A stretch of 64,000 nt of DNA from contig NW_024037074.1 of the NCBI RefSeq assembly GCF_015706575.1, forward strand, positions 31,113,334-31,177,333, in the 5' to 3' direction. The notes below the pieces were generated by a model. That model was not told where the DNA came from. It did not search any database and was given only the letters and a program-made list of their open reading frames with translations. The position numbers and the translations under genes are program-made. The stretch's first letter is position 1. Every line of letters begins with the position of its first letter. Source of the stretch: Patiria miniata (Eukaryota > Echinodermata > Asteroidea > Valvatida > Asterinidae). This document shows, piece by piece, positions 1-12,420 of this stretch.

Positions 1-536
1 CACTGCCAAACTGGTTTTGAAACATGCACCTACAGTCTTTTACAAAATAAGACTTGTGTTTTTTAGTGTCCACCAGCCAACATAAACTCACTATAACCAT
101 AAACCACTTAATAGCTTTTGCATTTTTGTCAGTAGCCATTATTCTGGCAAGGGATTAGGCTAAGTACTTGCTAATCTTCCCCCACATTAATCCTATAGGA
201 ATTAGGGATTAAAGAAGGGGGGGGGGGTATTCAGAGAGAGACCTCCCAAACACCAGCTGTGTGTGAATTAAGAGGACAACCATTAAAGAGCTAGTAATGA
301 AGGTGATTATGACTTAATGGAGCTGTCCTGCCAACTTGCTAATCAGATTGGGTGTTGCTTGTGATCTTGCCAAAGTGGTGAGCAAAGTAGAGAGTGATAT
401 GTTCTGGGTGGTATCATATTTACTAGAGAAAAGGGGTGTAATGTTTAGAACGCATCCTTGAGGTGGTTTTATTGCCTCGCTTTTGGCTGCAAATTTTTTT
501 GAAAACCAGGCAGAAAAACCTAAAGTACCCCTGTTG

Positions 537-623
537 TCTCCCCTCCCCCCCCCCGACAGCTACCCTCCCCCCCCCCCCCCCGACAGCTACCCTCCCCTTC
601 CCCCCCCTTGCCCTCCCCCCACC
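537..623. repeat. C-rich minisatellite
   Basis: C-tracts alternate with short spacers of the type GACAGCTACCCT, repeated twice and followed by further C-runs. Small proline-rich or glycine-rich ORFs across it are products of the low-complexity sequence. Confidence 0.8.
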
Positions 624-700
624 ACCTTGAGCCAAAGCTGTACCATAAACCTGCTGAATTATACTTAGCAATAGGGTTTTAAACATTTTGGGAAAAAAAA

Positions 701-1191
701 ACAGGGTGAGTCCAAAAAGGAAACCCAAATGGCGGGACCATTTTGTTCTGCATGTTGCACTTTCAAAATCTAGGATATGAAAGCCCAATTAATAAGCTTT
801 CTTTTAGTACCAGAATCATTCAAATTGCTCATGTACTTTTCAAGTTACGGAATTTTGAACACAAACATCGTTTTAAAGTTATGTTCAAGGATCACAAAAA
901 AAGGTGTGGGTTCTAAAAATGAAAACAATTCACACACATCCCTATGTGAATTGTTTTCGTTTTGCTGAAAGAACACTTACCTTTTTTTGTGATCCGTGTA
1001 CAGATCAGATCGGTGGTTGTGTTTAAAATTCCATAACTTGAAAAGTACAGGAGTGATTTGAATGATTCCTATACTAAAAGAAAGCTTATTAATTGGGCTT
1101 TCATAATCCTAGATTTTGAAAGTGCTACATGCAGAACTCATTAAAAAATTGGGTTTTCCATTTGGGTTTTTTTTTTTTTTACTCACCCTGT
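701..1191. mobile_element. Palindromic MITE, family A, copy 1
   Basis: The ends are ACAGGGTGAGT and its complement. Almost the whole 491 bp is one long inverted repeat, and the two arms meet near 945 around a sequence like AATTCACACA. Related copies lie at 29878-30386 and 40687-41116. There is no coding capacity, so movement would have to be in trans. The superfamily is not clear. Confidence 0.85.
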
Positions 1192-3363
1192 ATGTAGAAT
1201 AATCACCCCTGTACACTACTAGTGGTGGGAGAAAATCAGAGATTTCAAAATGCGGTTATCCAATTTTGTTTTCAAACCGAATAACGGTTATCTGATTTTA
1301 CTACAACCTCCCATTTGAGTTTACAGTCACGCCAACAAAAGTGACGAGTGAGGTGCCGCATGCAATGCCCTCCATGTTGAAAATAATGAGTGGGGACTCT
1401 CTGATCAGTTGAAATTGGCAAGCTAATGGGCTATTCATGAAGCAAGAAGACCTACTAGCAAGTAAATGCGAAACTGTACAATCCAAGAACTGGCATGGAG
1501 CAAATTGTGGATGTCCCAGTTGTTGTCCTCAGCTTGTGTCTCAAAAAAACTGGAAGGCTTTTATTTTAAGGTTAGTTTCAAATATCCGGTTTCTAAAATG
1601 CAAACCGAATGGTTGAATTCAAACCGAATTTTAAGTAAAATCTGGATTTTTATCCCACCACTACCCAGTACTGTACACAGCCTATACGCCCCCCCCCCCC
1701 AAAAAGTATCCGGTTTCTGGTATGCGCGCGCGTCGCCGTAGCCATTCGCGTCGGCAAAAAGAAAAAGTTTCTTTTTCAATGAAAGATGATGTCTCAAAAC
1801 TGCCAAACTCACTGGTTTGACTGGAATCCTGCTGCTGCACAATTTTAACGTGTTTTTAGATGGGGTCACGATCCAGTATAAGCTTCATGTGGCCTCTCTG
1901 GACTCCCATATATTTTGCTCTCAATTTAGTTGGGCACCATTTGCAGTCATCAGCCAACATTTGAAGAAATAAAAAGTAAAAAAAAAAAAAAAAAAAAGTC
2001 GCGTTGCCGCACCACTTTTGGGGCAAGCTCCATACCAGAAAACGGAGACTTTTTTTGGGCCTAATATGAGCATTAAACCACTATGGAGTTCAGCAGCATT
2101 AGTCAGTGAAAATGCTACTTCTTTGATCAACAAGAAGAATTAAGCTTGAATTGTAGTTTTATCAAAAATTAATGTTTGATGAACATGCAGGCCTACATGT
2201 AGGCCTAACTATTGTACTGCAGCTTTAAAAAAAAATGTACTGGTAGCTTGGGAATGGTATTAAAACAGGATCGTCAGAAATTGTAATTCCTTTTCTAGCA
2301 TGATTGCCATTCATGCTTCTCTTTGATTGATGCCTTTTAGTTGCTTCATTATCAGAGAGAACAAGTGGCTCCATAACGGTAGCTGGCAGGTCGTCTTCTA
2401 CACGATATCTCTACAAATGCTGGTAGACAGTTGTTTTTAAATGGTTCATTTATAGAAGAGGGTTTAGAAAAAATGGGAACGATGATCAATTTAATTTCAC
2501 GCTGCGATGGTTTTCAATAGATGTGCCTTTCAAGTGCAGCCAGCACATCAGTATAATAGTTATACCACTTCAGCGAAACGAGGAATTCGATTAAAAAAGC
2601 CTCTCCCGTTGATAAATGGCGTCGTTTTATTGCCAAGGACTCCTTTTGTGTGCATTAAAATCAAATTAAGGTGGTTAGTATTTGTAAACCCTTGAATCAA
2701 TTATTTGAAGTGATAACGCGGACTTTGCGACTCCGAACTGATAGGCCTATACATCTATTTTCAAACCTTGCAATTAAATGATCTTCGAATTGGATTCAAC
2801 GGCTGCATTTTTTTTTTCCCATATGGACATTCTGCCATGGTGGATGGTTTGAAAGGCCTGATTGAACTGTCTGTCATTTATTTGTCTTTTCTGAATCACT
2901 CTAATACAGTGTCAAATTGTCACTATCTTAAATTTTTGCTCAATGAACCCCATTTTGCTAAATTGCAGACCGACTGTAGCAACTTGAAAAGTGGCAGATG
3001 TGGGTAAAAAAGCAGCCATTTTTGTGTCCCCTCAACAAAGTTTTGGGACACACTTAACTGATCATAAATTCTGTAGGACCGTAGACACGTACATGTACAT
3101 GTATTGACCGTAGACCCGTATGTTAAAGTTTTGAAAACAAATGTATAACTTCTACATGCTTTCATTAGATTTTGATGAAACTTGGATGCAGTGACCTTGG
3201 GTGGGAAGACACAATTCTTCATCGGATTACTGAGGTCAAAGGTCATGTAGGGGTCATTAGAAGTCATTGTTCAAAATGCTTCAAATATTTCTTTGTCTTC
3301 AGAATTTCATGGATTTTAATGTCACTCGGATGGAGTGATCCTTGGGTGGGGGGCCTGAACTGT

Positions 3364-4062
3364 TCTCAATTCGACCACTTTTTATAGTACAACCGGCAGT
3401 CGCCTTACAGAGCATGCTCCCCCCCCCCCCATTTTTTGGGGATGGGGGAGAGAATGGGTTTATTTGTTTATTGCCGGGGGGGGGGGGGGGTGTCTGCCTT
3501 GAAGGGAGTCCTGTAGTGCTCCTACTGTGACCACTTTTCATAGTACAACCGGCAGTAATTTTACAAAGGAGACTTTTTTGGGGGGGGGGGTTGGATGGGG
3601 GAGGAGGGAATGGAAGTGGGGCGATGGGCGAATTTGAATCCCAGACCCGGGGGGGGGGGGGGGGGGGGGGGGGAGGGGGGAGGGGGGAGGGGGGAGGGGG
3701 TGTCTGCCTGAAGGGAGTCCTGTATTGCTGCTATACTGTGACCACTTTTCATAGCACAACCGGCAGTAATTTTTCAAAGGACGCTCTTTTGTGTTTTGGG
3801 GGGTGGATGGGGGGAGGAGGGAATGGAAGTGGGGCGATGGGCGAATTTGAATCCCAGACCCGGGGGGGGGGGGGGGGAGGGGGGGAGGGGGGAGGGGGTG
3901 TCTGCCTGAAGGGAGTCCTGTATTGCTGCTATACTGTGACCACTTTTCATAGCACAACCGGCAGTAATTTTTCAAAGGACGCTCTTTTGTGTTTGGGGGG
4001 TGGATGGGGGGAGGAGGGAATGGAAGTGGGGCGATGGGCGAATTTGAATCCCAGACCCCCTT
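3364..4062 (+). repeat. Tandem repeat with long G-runs
   Basis: About four units of 165-210 bp. Each starts near GACCACTTTTCATAGTACAA, followed by CCGGCAGT, then G-tracts, a block containing GGAATGGAAGTGGGGCGATG, and TGTCTGCCTGAAGGGAGTCC. The third and fourth units are nearly identical, so the last duplication is recent. The 181- and 209-residue ORFs here are Gly- or Pro-rich translations of the repeat and are not genes. Confidence 0.9.
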
Positions 4063-5625
4063 GTTTCGTTGCTGACAACTCAGGCATGCAACTTTTCCTT
4101 GGATCCGCTGATTTCCTCGTTTTTTACTTCTCATGAATGCCATTCCAAATTGAAAAACACTGTACAAAATCTTTTGTGGTTTGGAATTTCCTCTTTTTTT
4201 CTAAATTCCCAGTTGCATGCCTGACACCTAACAGCAAAAAAATAAATAAATAATAACTGTTTAGCAGAAAACTTGCCCAGATATGCTTACACTTAACGGT
4301 ACTTGCTTTGACTAACAGTGATATTTTTCGGCTACTATTTACGTTTAAAAATGGGACATAATGGAAATTTTCAGGGATGTGCAGTGAACTTACTTAAAAA
4401 AACCCCAAAAATTTCACCACAAAACACCCATTTACATTCAACCGGCACATTCGCTTATCCCCCGTGTGCAGATGATATTTTGTCAGCCTTCAAAGCAACA
4501 ATTCGTTCTTGTTTACGTCCTGAAACTAGATCCCCCCCCCCACACAAAAAATTCTCAAAAAAAGAAAGAAACAAAATTACCAGGCAATAAGCCTAATTCA
4601 TCAACAACAGTAGCCCACAGGTAAATCACACACAGTGGAAGTTGTCGCATTACTGAAGGGGCCCCAGTGCCGTAAACGCTCGTAATTACTGGGCAGAAAC
4701 CTGTTGCGTATGGCACATCCAGAATCCTTCCTCCCAATCAACATCCAGCGCCAGCGCCTGGCGACGCAACCCCCCCTCCCCACCTCCCCCACCTCCCTTC
4801 AAGCCAGAGACTTGATCACTCGGCTGCGTAGCGCCCCGCTTCCTGTTTGTTAAACTCATGGAATTAGCGCGTAATTTAACAATTTCCCTATCAACGCCGC
4901 ACATCAGATTGTAGGTGATCCCTAGGGCCTGTCCATAGAGCACCTGTCATTCATTATGGAGCCGCTCTGGCCTTATGGGATTACCTCGATAAAAAAAAAA
5001 ATCCTTGGGAGGGGCCAGGCGATTCTCAAATTTTCTTGGTCAAAATAAGGCCACTGGGGGCTTTAAATTATTACGTTCTTAAAGAATTCAGTGATCCATA
5101 TCTTGTTTACGGCAGCATTTGTTTCCTTCTTCTTTTTTTTGCTCTATCTAAAAACAACCGACCTCTATGTTTCTGACATGTCGTCTGGCCTACATTACCT
5201 CAGAAATTGCATCATGGGTGTGGTTTGTTGAAATTTATTTTGCCATATGCTATGGCATTTTTTTTTGGCAAAGATTTTTTGTTATTTGGGATGTTATTTT
5301 TACATAGCGGCAGATTTGGGATTGATTAGTGCCTGGTTTGGGATAAATAGGCAGGGACTGCAATGCCTGGATGTTGTTGACTTCTTTAAAGATGAAAATA
5401 AGCTATAAAATTTCGTCCAAGGCCTTTGTAAATTCACTATTAAAATTGATTGCTTCACTTCATCGGATTGATATCTGTTCAGCCACGTGTACAGACACCA
5501 TCTTCTGGTGGTTGCATACGTTGGTCGGGTCATGTGCAAGTCCCAGATATGTCACTGCGCTGTACATAATAGGCCTTTTTACACTATCATCTCATATGTT
5601 GTAATGAACACAGGTGCAATGTGAG

Positions 5626-5968
5626 TAGTGGTGCGCATTTACGGGTATCACGGGTACTGGGTAGCCTACCATATCAAAGTCAAACACGGGTAACCGGGTA
5701 CCCGTAAAAGAAACCCAACCCAAAAATTTGAATCCCGGAAGTTGTCTTAAAGAGCTTTATAGCTTTACAGTGTAAACTGCAACTTTCGCAAGCGTCATCT
5801 GTCCTGCGTTAAAATTAACATGTAAACTTTCATTTTGAAAATGTCCACAGGTCGGCATTCAAAACCTTTCTTTTTCATTGTCTGAGAAGTTATTACAAAG
5901 TTATTTGTAAAGTTGGTTTAATACGGATATCCGATTCCTGAAATCAGCGGTTCCGATGCACGGCCCTA
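5626..5968. mobile_element. hAT-like non-autonomous element, copy 1
   Basis: Starts TAGTGGTGCGCATTTACGGG and ends GTTCCGATGCACGGCCCTA, which are imperfect inverted ends. The interior has GGGTACCCG-type motifs near both ends. The flanking 8-mers (AATGTGAG and ACCGTGAG) match at six of eight positions, as expected for an old hAT target duplication. A related copy lies at 23603-24066. Confidence 0.7.
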
Positions 5969-6209
5969 ACCGTGAGCGGACCTGGGTTGGATAAAACAGT
6001 AGTCAGAAAGGCATGCCATTCACACATGCACCGTTTTTTTTCAGTTTCAACTCTGGTAGAGCTTCTCAACCCTGGTCACCTAACCAAGAAATTGGTCACA
6101 AAAAATAATAATAAACATAACAGAGTATTAAAGAACGCTGATATCCATTGGCCTCAATCTTGGGGGGACTTGTGTGTCTCATTACAGGGCCTTATTATGT
6201 ACTACAATG

Positions 6210-6425
6210 TATCTTTTGCTAAGGAAATATTGGTTAAAGTGGTCAGAAATGACCTCAGATCGCACCACAGGACATCTAGAATCAAATTTTTTCGCAATGA
6301 TTCCAACCTCGATAAATGATGTTTAAATGATTATCTTTTGCTAACAAAAAAAAAGGTTAAGCGGTCAGAAATTGCCTCAGATCACACCACAGAGAGCGTG
6401 TCTAGAATCGAATGTTTCTTGGGGC
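6210..6425. repeat. Two tandem copies of a dispersed module
   Basis: Two units of about 100 bp each hold CTTTTGCTAA, then GGTCAGAAATG(A/C)CTCAGATC and a (T)CTAGAATC block. The same module occurs in the opposite orientation near 10830-10905 and inside the hAT-like element at 59230-59561. The copies are therefore probably fragments of one element family. Confidence 0.6.
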
Positions 6426-8140
6426 TCTTAAGTGGGTCCCAAGATCACTGCATATAGAATAAGCCCCCCCCCCCCAAAAAAAAAAATGAGAAAGATACTT
6501 GGCCGACTGGCTGTGGTGACTGTCGTCAACTGAAAAGCATGACGTCGCAGTTGACATTACAGCTGATCATTCAAACTCAATGATTCAATCAAAACTCAAA
6601 TCCAGTTTCTATTTATAAAGACCACCACAATCCCCACACAGTCCCCACCTACTCCCCCCTCCCCCCTCCCCCTTGGCCAAAAAAAAAATCTCCACATGGC
6701 GCCCATGCAGTTTGTCTTGTCTTGCACAGCTACATGTTGTTTATTGATTCATACAGCTCAACATCGATTCTGGCGACTTTGAAATGTTAACGACTTTGAC
6801 GGATATCAGGAAACACCTGAGATAGGGAGTGGCCCAAGAAAGAGAAAGCAAGAGTTAAATAAAAAGAGGCAGTCTTAGTATTTTCTAATTGGCTCTCCAA
6901 TTTTGTCGGAGTCAGTAGTCTTGACGCTAGAGATCTGATCTCTGCGTGGAGTCTGGCGCTGATGTGCTGTTCTATCTATGATTTGAATGGTGATGATAGA
7001 GTTGGATTTCCTGCCCACTCAATGATACTATGAGTGGAGTTTTCTTTATGGATTTGATGTAAAATTAATGATTGATTACGTGGTCGTCAAGCCTCCCTGT
7101 GTAGTATGTTCTTGCCAGATAAGCGCATGTATACTTGTGTGAATAATGTTTTGATAAATACGAACTTGAAGATGTTTTTGAGAGTTGCAAATCCAGAACA
7201 CAGCATTTGATATTCCATGCAGAAATACTTAGGCAGTTTACCGTTTGATCCTAATCATTCTCACTCGAAAAGTCTGCGTATACACCGATAAGTCAGGCGT
7301 AGTCAAGGACAGGAAAGTTCACGAACTTCATGGCTGTGCACTCTCGGGTGTGTCGAGATTTAATAAGCTAGCCCGACCAGGTGCTATTGTTGCTGAGATA
7401 ATATGTTGTATGAATAAACATGAGACAGGAAAATCTTATACTTTTAGAATACTGCGTTCTGCTGTTCCGATCGCAGTTTGGCTGGGCTTTCACGTCTAGA
7501 TTGAATATTGAGCCTGCCGTTCCCATCGCAGTTTGGCAGGGGCTTTCCAGTTTACATTGATATATTTAAACGAGCCAAACCAGAAATGGCTCAGGTTGTT
7601 CCAAACGCGGAGCGACCGGAATATGCATGTCTTGCGATTTAAATACACTGTTCTGGTCGCATACTGCTAAGCGTTGTCAAGGGTTCCTTTGTTAAGGGAA
7701 GATTAAAAAAGCTCGCAAATTCCAGTGTACTTAATGCGAAAGGAAGGCGTAGGACCAAACGGTAAGCCGCTCCTTCAAAATATTTTCAACAAATAAAACA
7801 AACTTGTTAAAAACTTGAATTTTATTAACACACAAATTTTAGCTTCATTTTGTTTCAACTTTTAGTATATTGTTATAAACACTTTGTCACTGTTTTGAAG
7901 AAGTGACGAATCTGCACACACAGAGGCATAACTGAGTTTTGAGAAACCACATTTAAAGTTGGCCGATTTTTCATAATTGCAATTTCATATACATTTTTTC
8001 CCAAAAATGAAATATATACCTGAATTAATAGCCCAGTTAAGAATATCCAAAGTGTGAGAATATCAAAAGCATTCAAAATTGCTGGAATACCAATTTTTGG
8101 ATGGATTTGACATTTTCTCAAAATGATCATTGACTTTAAA

Positions 8141-8720
8141 TTAAAGGGTGTATGAGATGAATTTTTCCGAGGAACACATTTTTTTTCCAACTTTCTATTC
8201 CTCTTAAAATGTACAAAAACTATATGACACTCATTTTTGGATAGTTTTATTGAAAAGTGCACTTCTTTGAACATTTAAAATTTTCCATGCTTTTCCGGAC
8301 AACTGAGAGTGCTGTTGCTGTGATGTCATTTTTGGAAGACGCTGTTCAGTTTAGGGATTTTCCATTCAAGTTGTGAACCCAAAAATGTGTTCACTGAAAA
8401 CATTTGTTAGAAAAATTTGCTCATTGGCTTACTGCCATGTATTGACACAATAAGGAATCAATAAAGAAAAGAACATTCATAACAGCAAAATATTCAGAAT
8501 TCTGCTGGCAACTTTGACGCTGCAACATTGACGTTTCTGCCTGAAATGACATCACACTTTTGCTCATGAATACGGAAATGTTCATAAGCATAAAAACCAA
8601 AAGGCACCAAAATATCCTTGAAAATGGCAAAACGAAAATTAAAAATAAGGTTAAATGCAGGGACACAAATGTGCATTTTCAACGATTGCATTCAACAAAT
8701 TACATTGCATGGGTCCTGTA
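8141..8720 (-). mobile_element. TTAA-flanked MITE, family P, copy 1
   Basis: The left end is TTAAAGGGTG; the right end is a decayed AGGACCC complement. The interior aligns in reverse with 59975-60541 and 41269-41640, with shared stretches such as TGATGTCATTT, GTACATGGCAGTAAGCCAATG-like and AAAATGCAC. TTAA at the boundary is typical of piggyBac-type insertion. No transposase is present. Confidence 0.7.
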
Positions 8721-9144
8721 ATGTCCTTCAGTCGTCAGTAGGATTTGCACCATTGCAAGTTTACAATTTTAAGGTTTTCATCCCTGTGCTTTCATCCCTG
8801 GGAACAAGTTCAGGTTAAACACAATATCATCAGATTTATCATCAGAATTGTACCATACACAAGACTTTTGTATGTTCTTTTTTTGGAAGGATACAAATAG
8901 ACAAGGCCAAATGTCTGGGTTTTGATTGGAATCAGTTGGGCATAACTTGATGCATGTGCTTCTTTGGGGGCCATTGTTGGAACATTTCTATATAGACAGT
9001 TCACAAAGAAAAGGAAATTTCAAAATACCCCAAAATAAAGTGTACATTCCATTCGATCTAAAGTTGATAGATTAGTTGTGGAATATTCTGGTTCTTTTAT
9101 TCACTATACTTCATCCAAAACTTTAACATTTGAAAATATTGATT

Positions 9145-9476
9145 GACCCTCCTATGCAAACATACATTCTGTGCCAAGTAGTCTTTTCAGTCAAAATAAA
9201 CTTTGTTTTTAACAGTTAAGAATTCCCGGCCTACGTAAAGCAGGGTTGACCGGGCTCACTGTGAAATGTAACTTGATACAGCTATGCTTTGACTTCGGGT
9301 GATTGTTAAGCCAGCTGTGGCTAGCTTTGTCTGTTCATGGTCTGCTGACTGAGTTTGACTAGTTACAGTGCTTGCTTGACACATGATCTGAATGCTGGTG
9401 ACTAGCCTGTGTTAAATGCATAGCAGGGGGCGTGGAAGTGAATTTTGACTGTCTATGACTGTTTAAATAGCAGGAG
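9145..9476 (+). repeat. Dispersed repeat D1, copy 1
   Basis: About 330 bp that aligns along its whole length with 41971-42293. Shared blocks include CTCCTATGCAAACATACATT, CAGCTATGCTTTGACT and GCTGGTGACTAGC. No coding capacity or terminal repeats could be recognised. Confidence 0.75.
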
Positions 9477-12236
9477 GGTTAATCAGTTGGTGATTAAATG
9501 GACCATCAATGAGAACATGTATGCAATTAACATAAAGAAGCAATCGTACAGTCGTAAACTTTACATTTTTTTTCCATTTATTGCAACCTTATTGCGTTCA
9601 AATAATTGAAAGAGCATCGTTTTTCAGTTAATTTTTTATGGGTTTGTTTTATCTGTGTAAATGGGGGTATTGGAGAATTACTTAAACTATGTTATTAATT
9701 CTCTGTTGAATTAATTGGGCCCCCTTAAAGCTCAAATTTCTGGTTCAAGGTTAGCTTGAAATTTGTGCAGTCGGACACATTTTTGGGAAAACATGTACAT
9801 ACTGGTACATTTTGAGTACTTTACAATTATTTTGTCATACCCAAATGCTACGGAGGTTGGCAGAGGACACTACCATATATCTGGTAAAAAAAAAATGTAT
9901 TTTGAACACAAAGTGCCGGGACAAATTGTATTTATAAGAGAAATTGATTCATTGCAGAAATAATGCCAATGTCAAGGGTTGTGTGGTGATCTTGCACGGA
10001 GCAATTTATTCCAACTTTTGAAACTAGTGTGTGTAAACCATCCAGCTCAAGGACACTGAACTCACACTGATCCTCTCATGGACTTTTGGTTCCAGATGGC
10101 AGTGACTGGTTATTTTTTGTGGGGGCCTGGTTTACTTGAGCATATGTCCCCTGCAGCACTAAAAAGCCACTAGACCGTAGCCCATCAGAATGTAATCACC
10201 AATTTTTTTTTCTTCGTTTACATAATTTTTAAAAAGTAGATGTACCTTTGTCCCCATTCTCGTTATTGAACTGGGATATTTTGTTTGCAAAGTGAAAAGG
10301 AAATACATAGGCCTATACATATGTACATTTATGAATAGCGTGATGCTGGAACTGGCAGAAGCGTAGGAGTTGTCCTTCAGCTAAAAGGCTTTCCCAAAAA
10401 AAAAATTTGAAAAAAATAAATCCGGCTTTCAAAGTTGCTTTAACTGAATTCAATATGCCTCTTTCGTAATCCATTAATTTCAAAAGATTTGCCATTTTTT
10501 TGTTGGATAAACACAGCGGATAAATGCACTCAAGGCTATGGGGGATGTGGTAACCCCATCTGCATTCTGCGTAATTTTTCATGCAATCCAAAAGAGGTGG
10601 AAACTTTTGTTCGCACAAAAGATAGAACGCACAAGACACCTAAAAACACTTCGCTGTCCAAACTTTTCTTTTGTAAAAATGCTGCTTCCAGGGCCGCCAA
10701 CTTTGAGTAAGAGCTGAGAGTGAGAATTTGGCGATGGAGCTTGATCAGAAGTAATCATGCTAATGCGGGTGCAAAGCGCGAACCCTTACGGCTTGGGTTC
10801 AGGGCCCGCTGAAGGGCCCTGGAAAAAATGGATTCTTGACGCTCTGTGGTGTAATCTGAGGCAATTTCTGACCACTTTAACCAGTGATCATTGTTTTACT
10901 ATCATTTTCGAGTTATATTCATATATTTTTTAGCGTGACAAATGCCAAGTGTGCGTGAGAGCGTGACAACAACCTAAAATGCGTGACTCTCACGCTCAAT
11001 GCTTGACTGCTTGAGAGTTTGCAGCCCTGTACTTCAGAACACGAAGATCTCTTCAATTTCGCTGATACCCTGCAATACTTTTGCACGCACTCGATGAAAT
11101 GTTTATCCCGAAAAAGAAAAATCATCAAATCTTGATGTGAGTGCACATATGCAGTTGGAACACTGAACTGACTTATTGAAAACATGATGTACAGTCTAGA
11201 TTTCGAAATATTTGTTTTGAGAAGTTCTTTCGTAAGAAGTAGGGCTCTGTTCTGATGAGAGAGTCCTCTGCTTCTTCACAAGGCAATCCAAAATGAAACG
11301 GCTTCTTGAAATCCTTGAACTTTATAAGTGAAGTGTCCGAGAGAAAAAGCTAGGAGCACTTCCAATTCAATTAATCGGCTGCTCTTAAGAACAAAAACCC
11401 TCCCAAGATATAGAACAAGGCCGTTTGTTCTTTCTCTAGCTCAAGCCTTTTTTCCCTCTCTTTTTTTCTTCTTCTCGTTTTCATCCTCTTGAAAGGCAAC
11501 CCAGTCAATTAAGATACTTCCCTGCCCACACAGGCGACAGCGAAGGATTTATTAATTTTCCTGTATGACTTAATTACGCCCAGCAATTTATCAAGAAACC
11601 CCAGGTGATTATAGGGAGGGGGGATAATCACACGTGGTTGTCGCTTGAGGAAGTAGCCGGCAAGGATTTTGCTCGTTTGTTAAAAATTGCCGAGTTGCGG
11701 AAGCCCAGAATGTAATAATAGCCTTTATTAAGAAGCGTGTTCCTGTGCGAAACTTGTTTCTGTTGTCGAAAACAACCGGTGAAAATGCATGACTGTAAGT
11801 GATATTTTATTGACGTGCACAGAAATGATTAAGCCTGTAAACAAAATCGGCTCCTTAATGTTTTTCTGAATGAGTAAAAGATTTAGTTCATTAGTATGGT
11901 TGGAATGATTCCATTTAGTTGTTGTTTTACATGTAAATCTTAACTTAAAATCCTGCTGGTATGCGACGTAAGTGTTTTTTGCTCTATTCCAAAACTTTGT
12001 TCCTTCTTAAACTGAAGCTACATGTACAATTTTTTTTTAAAAATCCAAATGGTAAACATACATCAAATGACCTACCGGTAACCCCCCCCCCCCAAAAAAA
12101 AAAAACCCCAGACAAAACAACCACCAAATTACTCAAGGTCCTTCTATGGGCTCCTTGCACAAGTACCCCTTGGCTCTCGATCTTTTTGTTTCTTTTTTTA
12201 AAACTCTATTCTTGTTTGACGTTCTCCAACGTACAG
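9477..12236. other. Intron sequence before ARID3 exon, no gene
   Basis: No splice-flanked ORF here resembles a known protein. A SINE-type tail lies at 12525-12606, after the exon. The stretch 11200-11750 lacks obvious repeats and has several TAATTA/ATTAATC-like sites. Confidence 0.5.
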
Positions 12237-12420
12237 GCACCCCAGTGAACCGTATTCCCATCATGGCCAAACAAGTGCTGGACCTGTACGAGTTGTTCAA
12301 CCTGGTCACTGCCAAGGGCGGCCTGGTGGAGGTCATCAACAAGAAACAGTGGCGGGAGATTACCAAAGGGTTGAACCTGCCCGCTTCCATCACCAGCGCT
12401 GCCTTCACGCTCCGAACACA
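12237..12420 (+). CDS. ARID3: ARID3 exon: central/C-terminal ARID helices
   Basis: Acceptor GTACAG is followed by GC, which completes a Gly codon (phase 1), then TPVNRIPIMAKQVLDLYELF and on to SAAFTLRT. The donor is ACACA|GTAAGT, and the split CA+A codon for Gln joins the next exon. It covers the part of the ARID fold that includes the helix-turn-helix-like DNA-contact region. Antisense ORFs over it are shadows. Confidence 0.95.

Larger units (their letters stand above)
1..12236. other. Intron or upstream part of ARID3, no coding exon seen
   Basis: No exon resembling the N-terminal part of ARID3, or the first half of its ARID domain, is visible here, so those exons probably lie before the window. 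The stretch holds repeats, listed separately. Two parts are not obviously repetitive: about 120-400 and about 11200-11750. Both are AT-rich and contain many TTAAT/ATTA-type homeodomain core sites. They could be intronic control regions, but the sequence alone does not show this. Confidence 0.6.

Noticed and set aside
3538-4167. Pro/Gly-rich ORFs of 181-209 codons on both strands
   Set aside because: They follow a tandem repeat with G-runs; both strands are open for the same reason, and the translation is low complexity.
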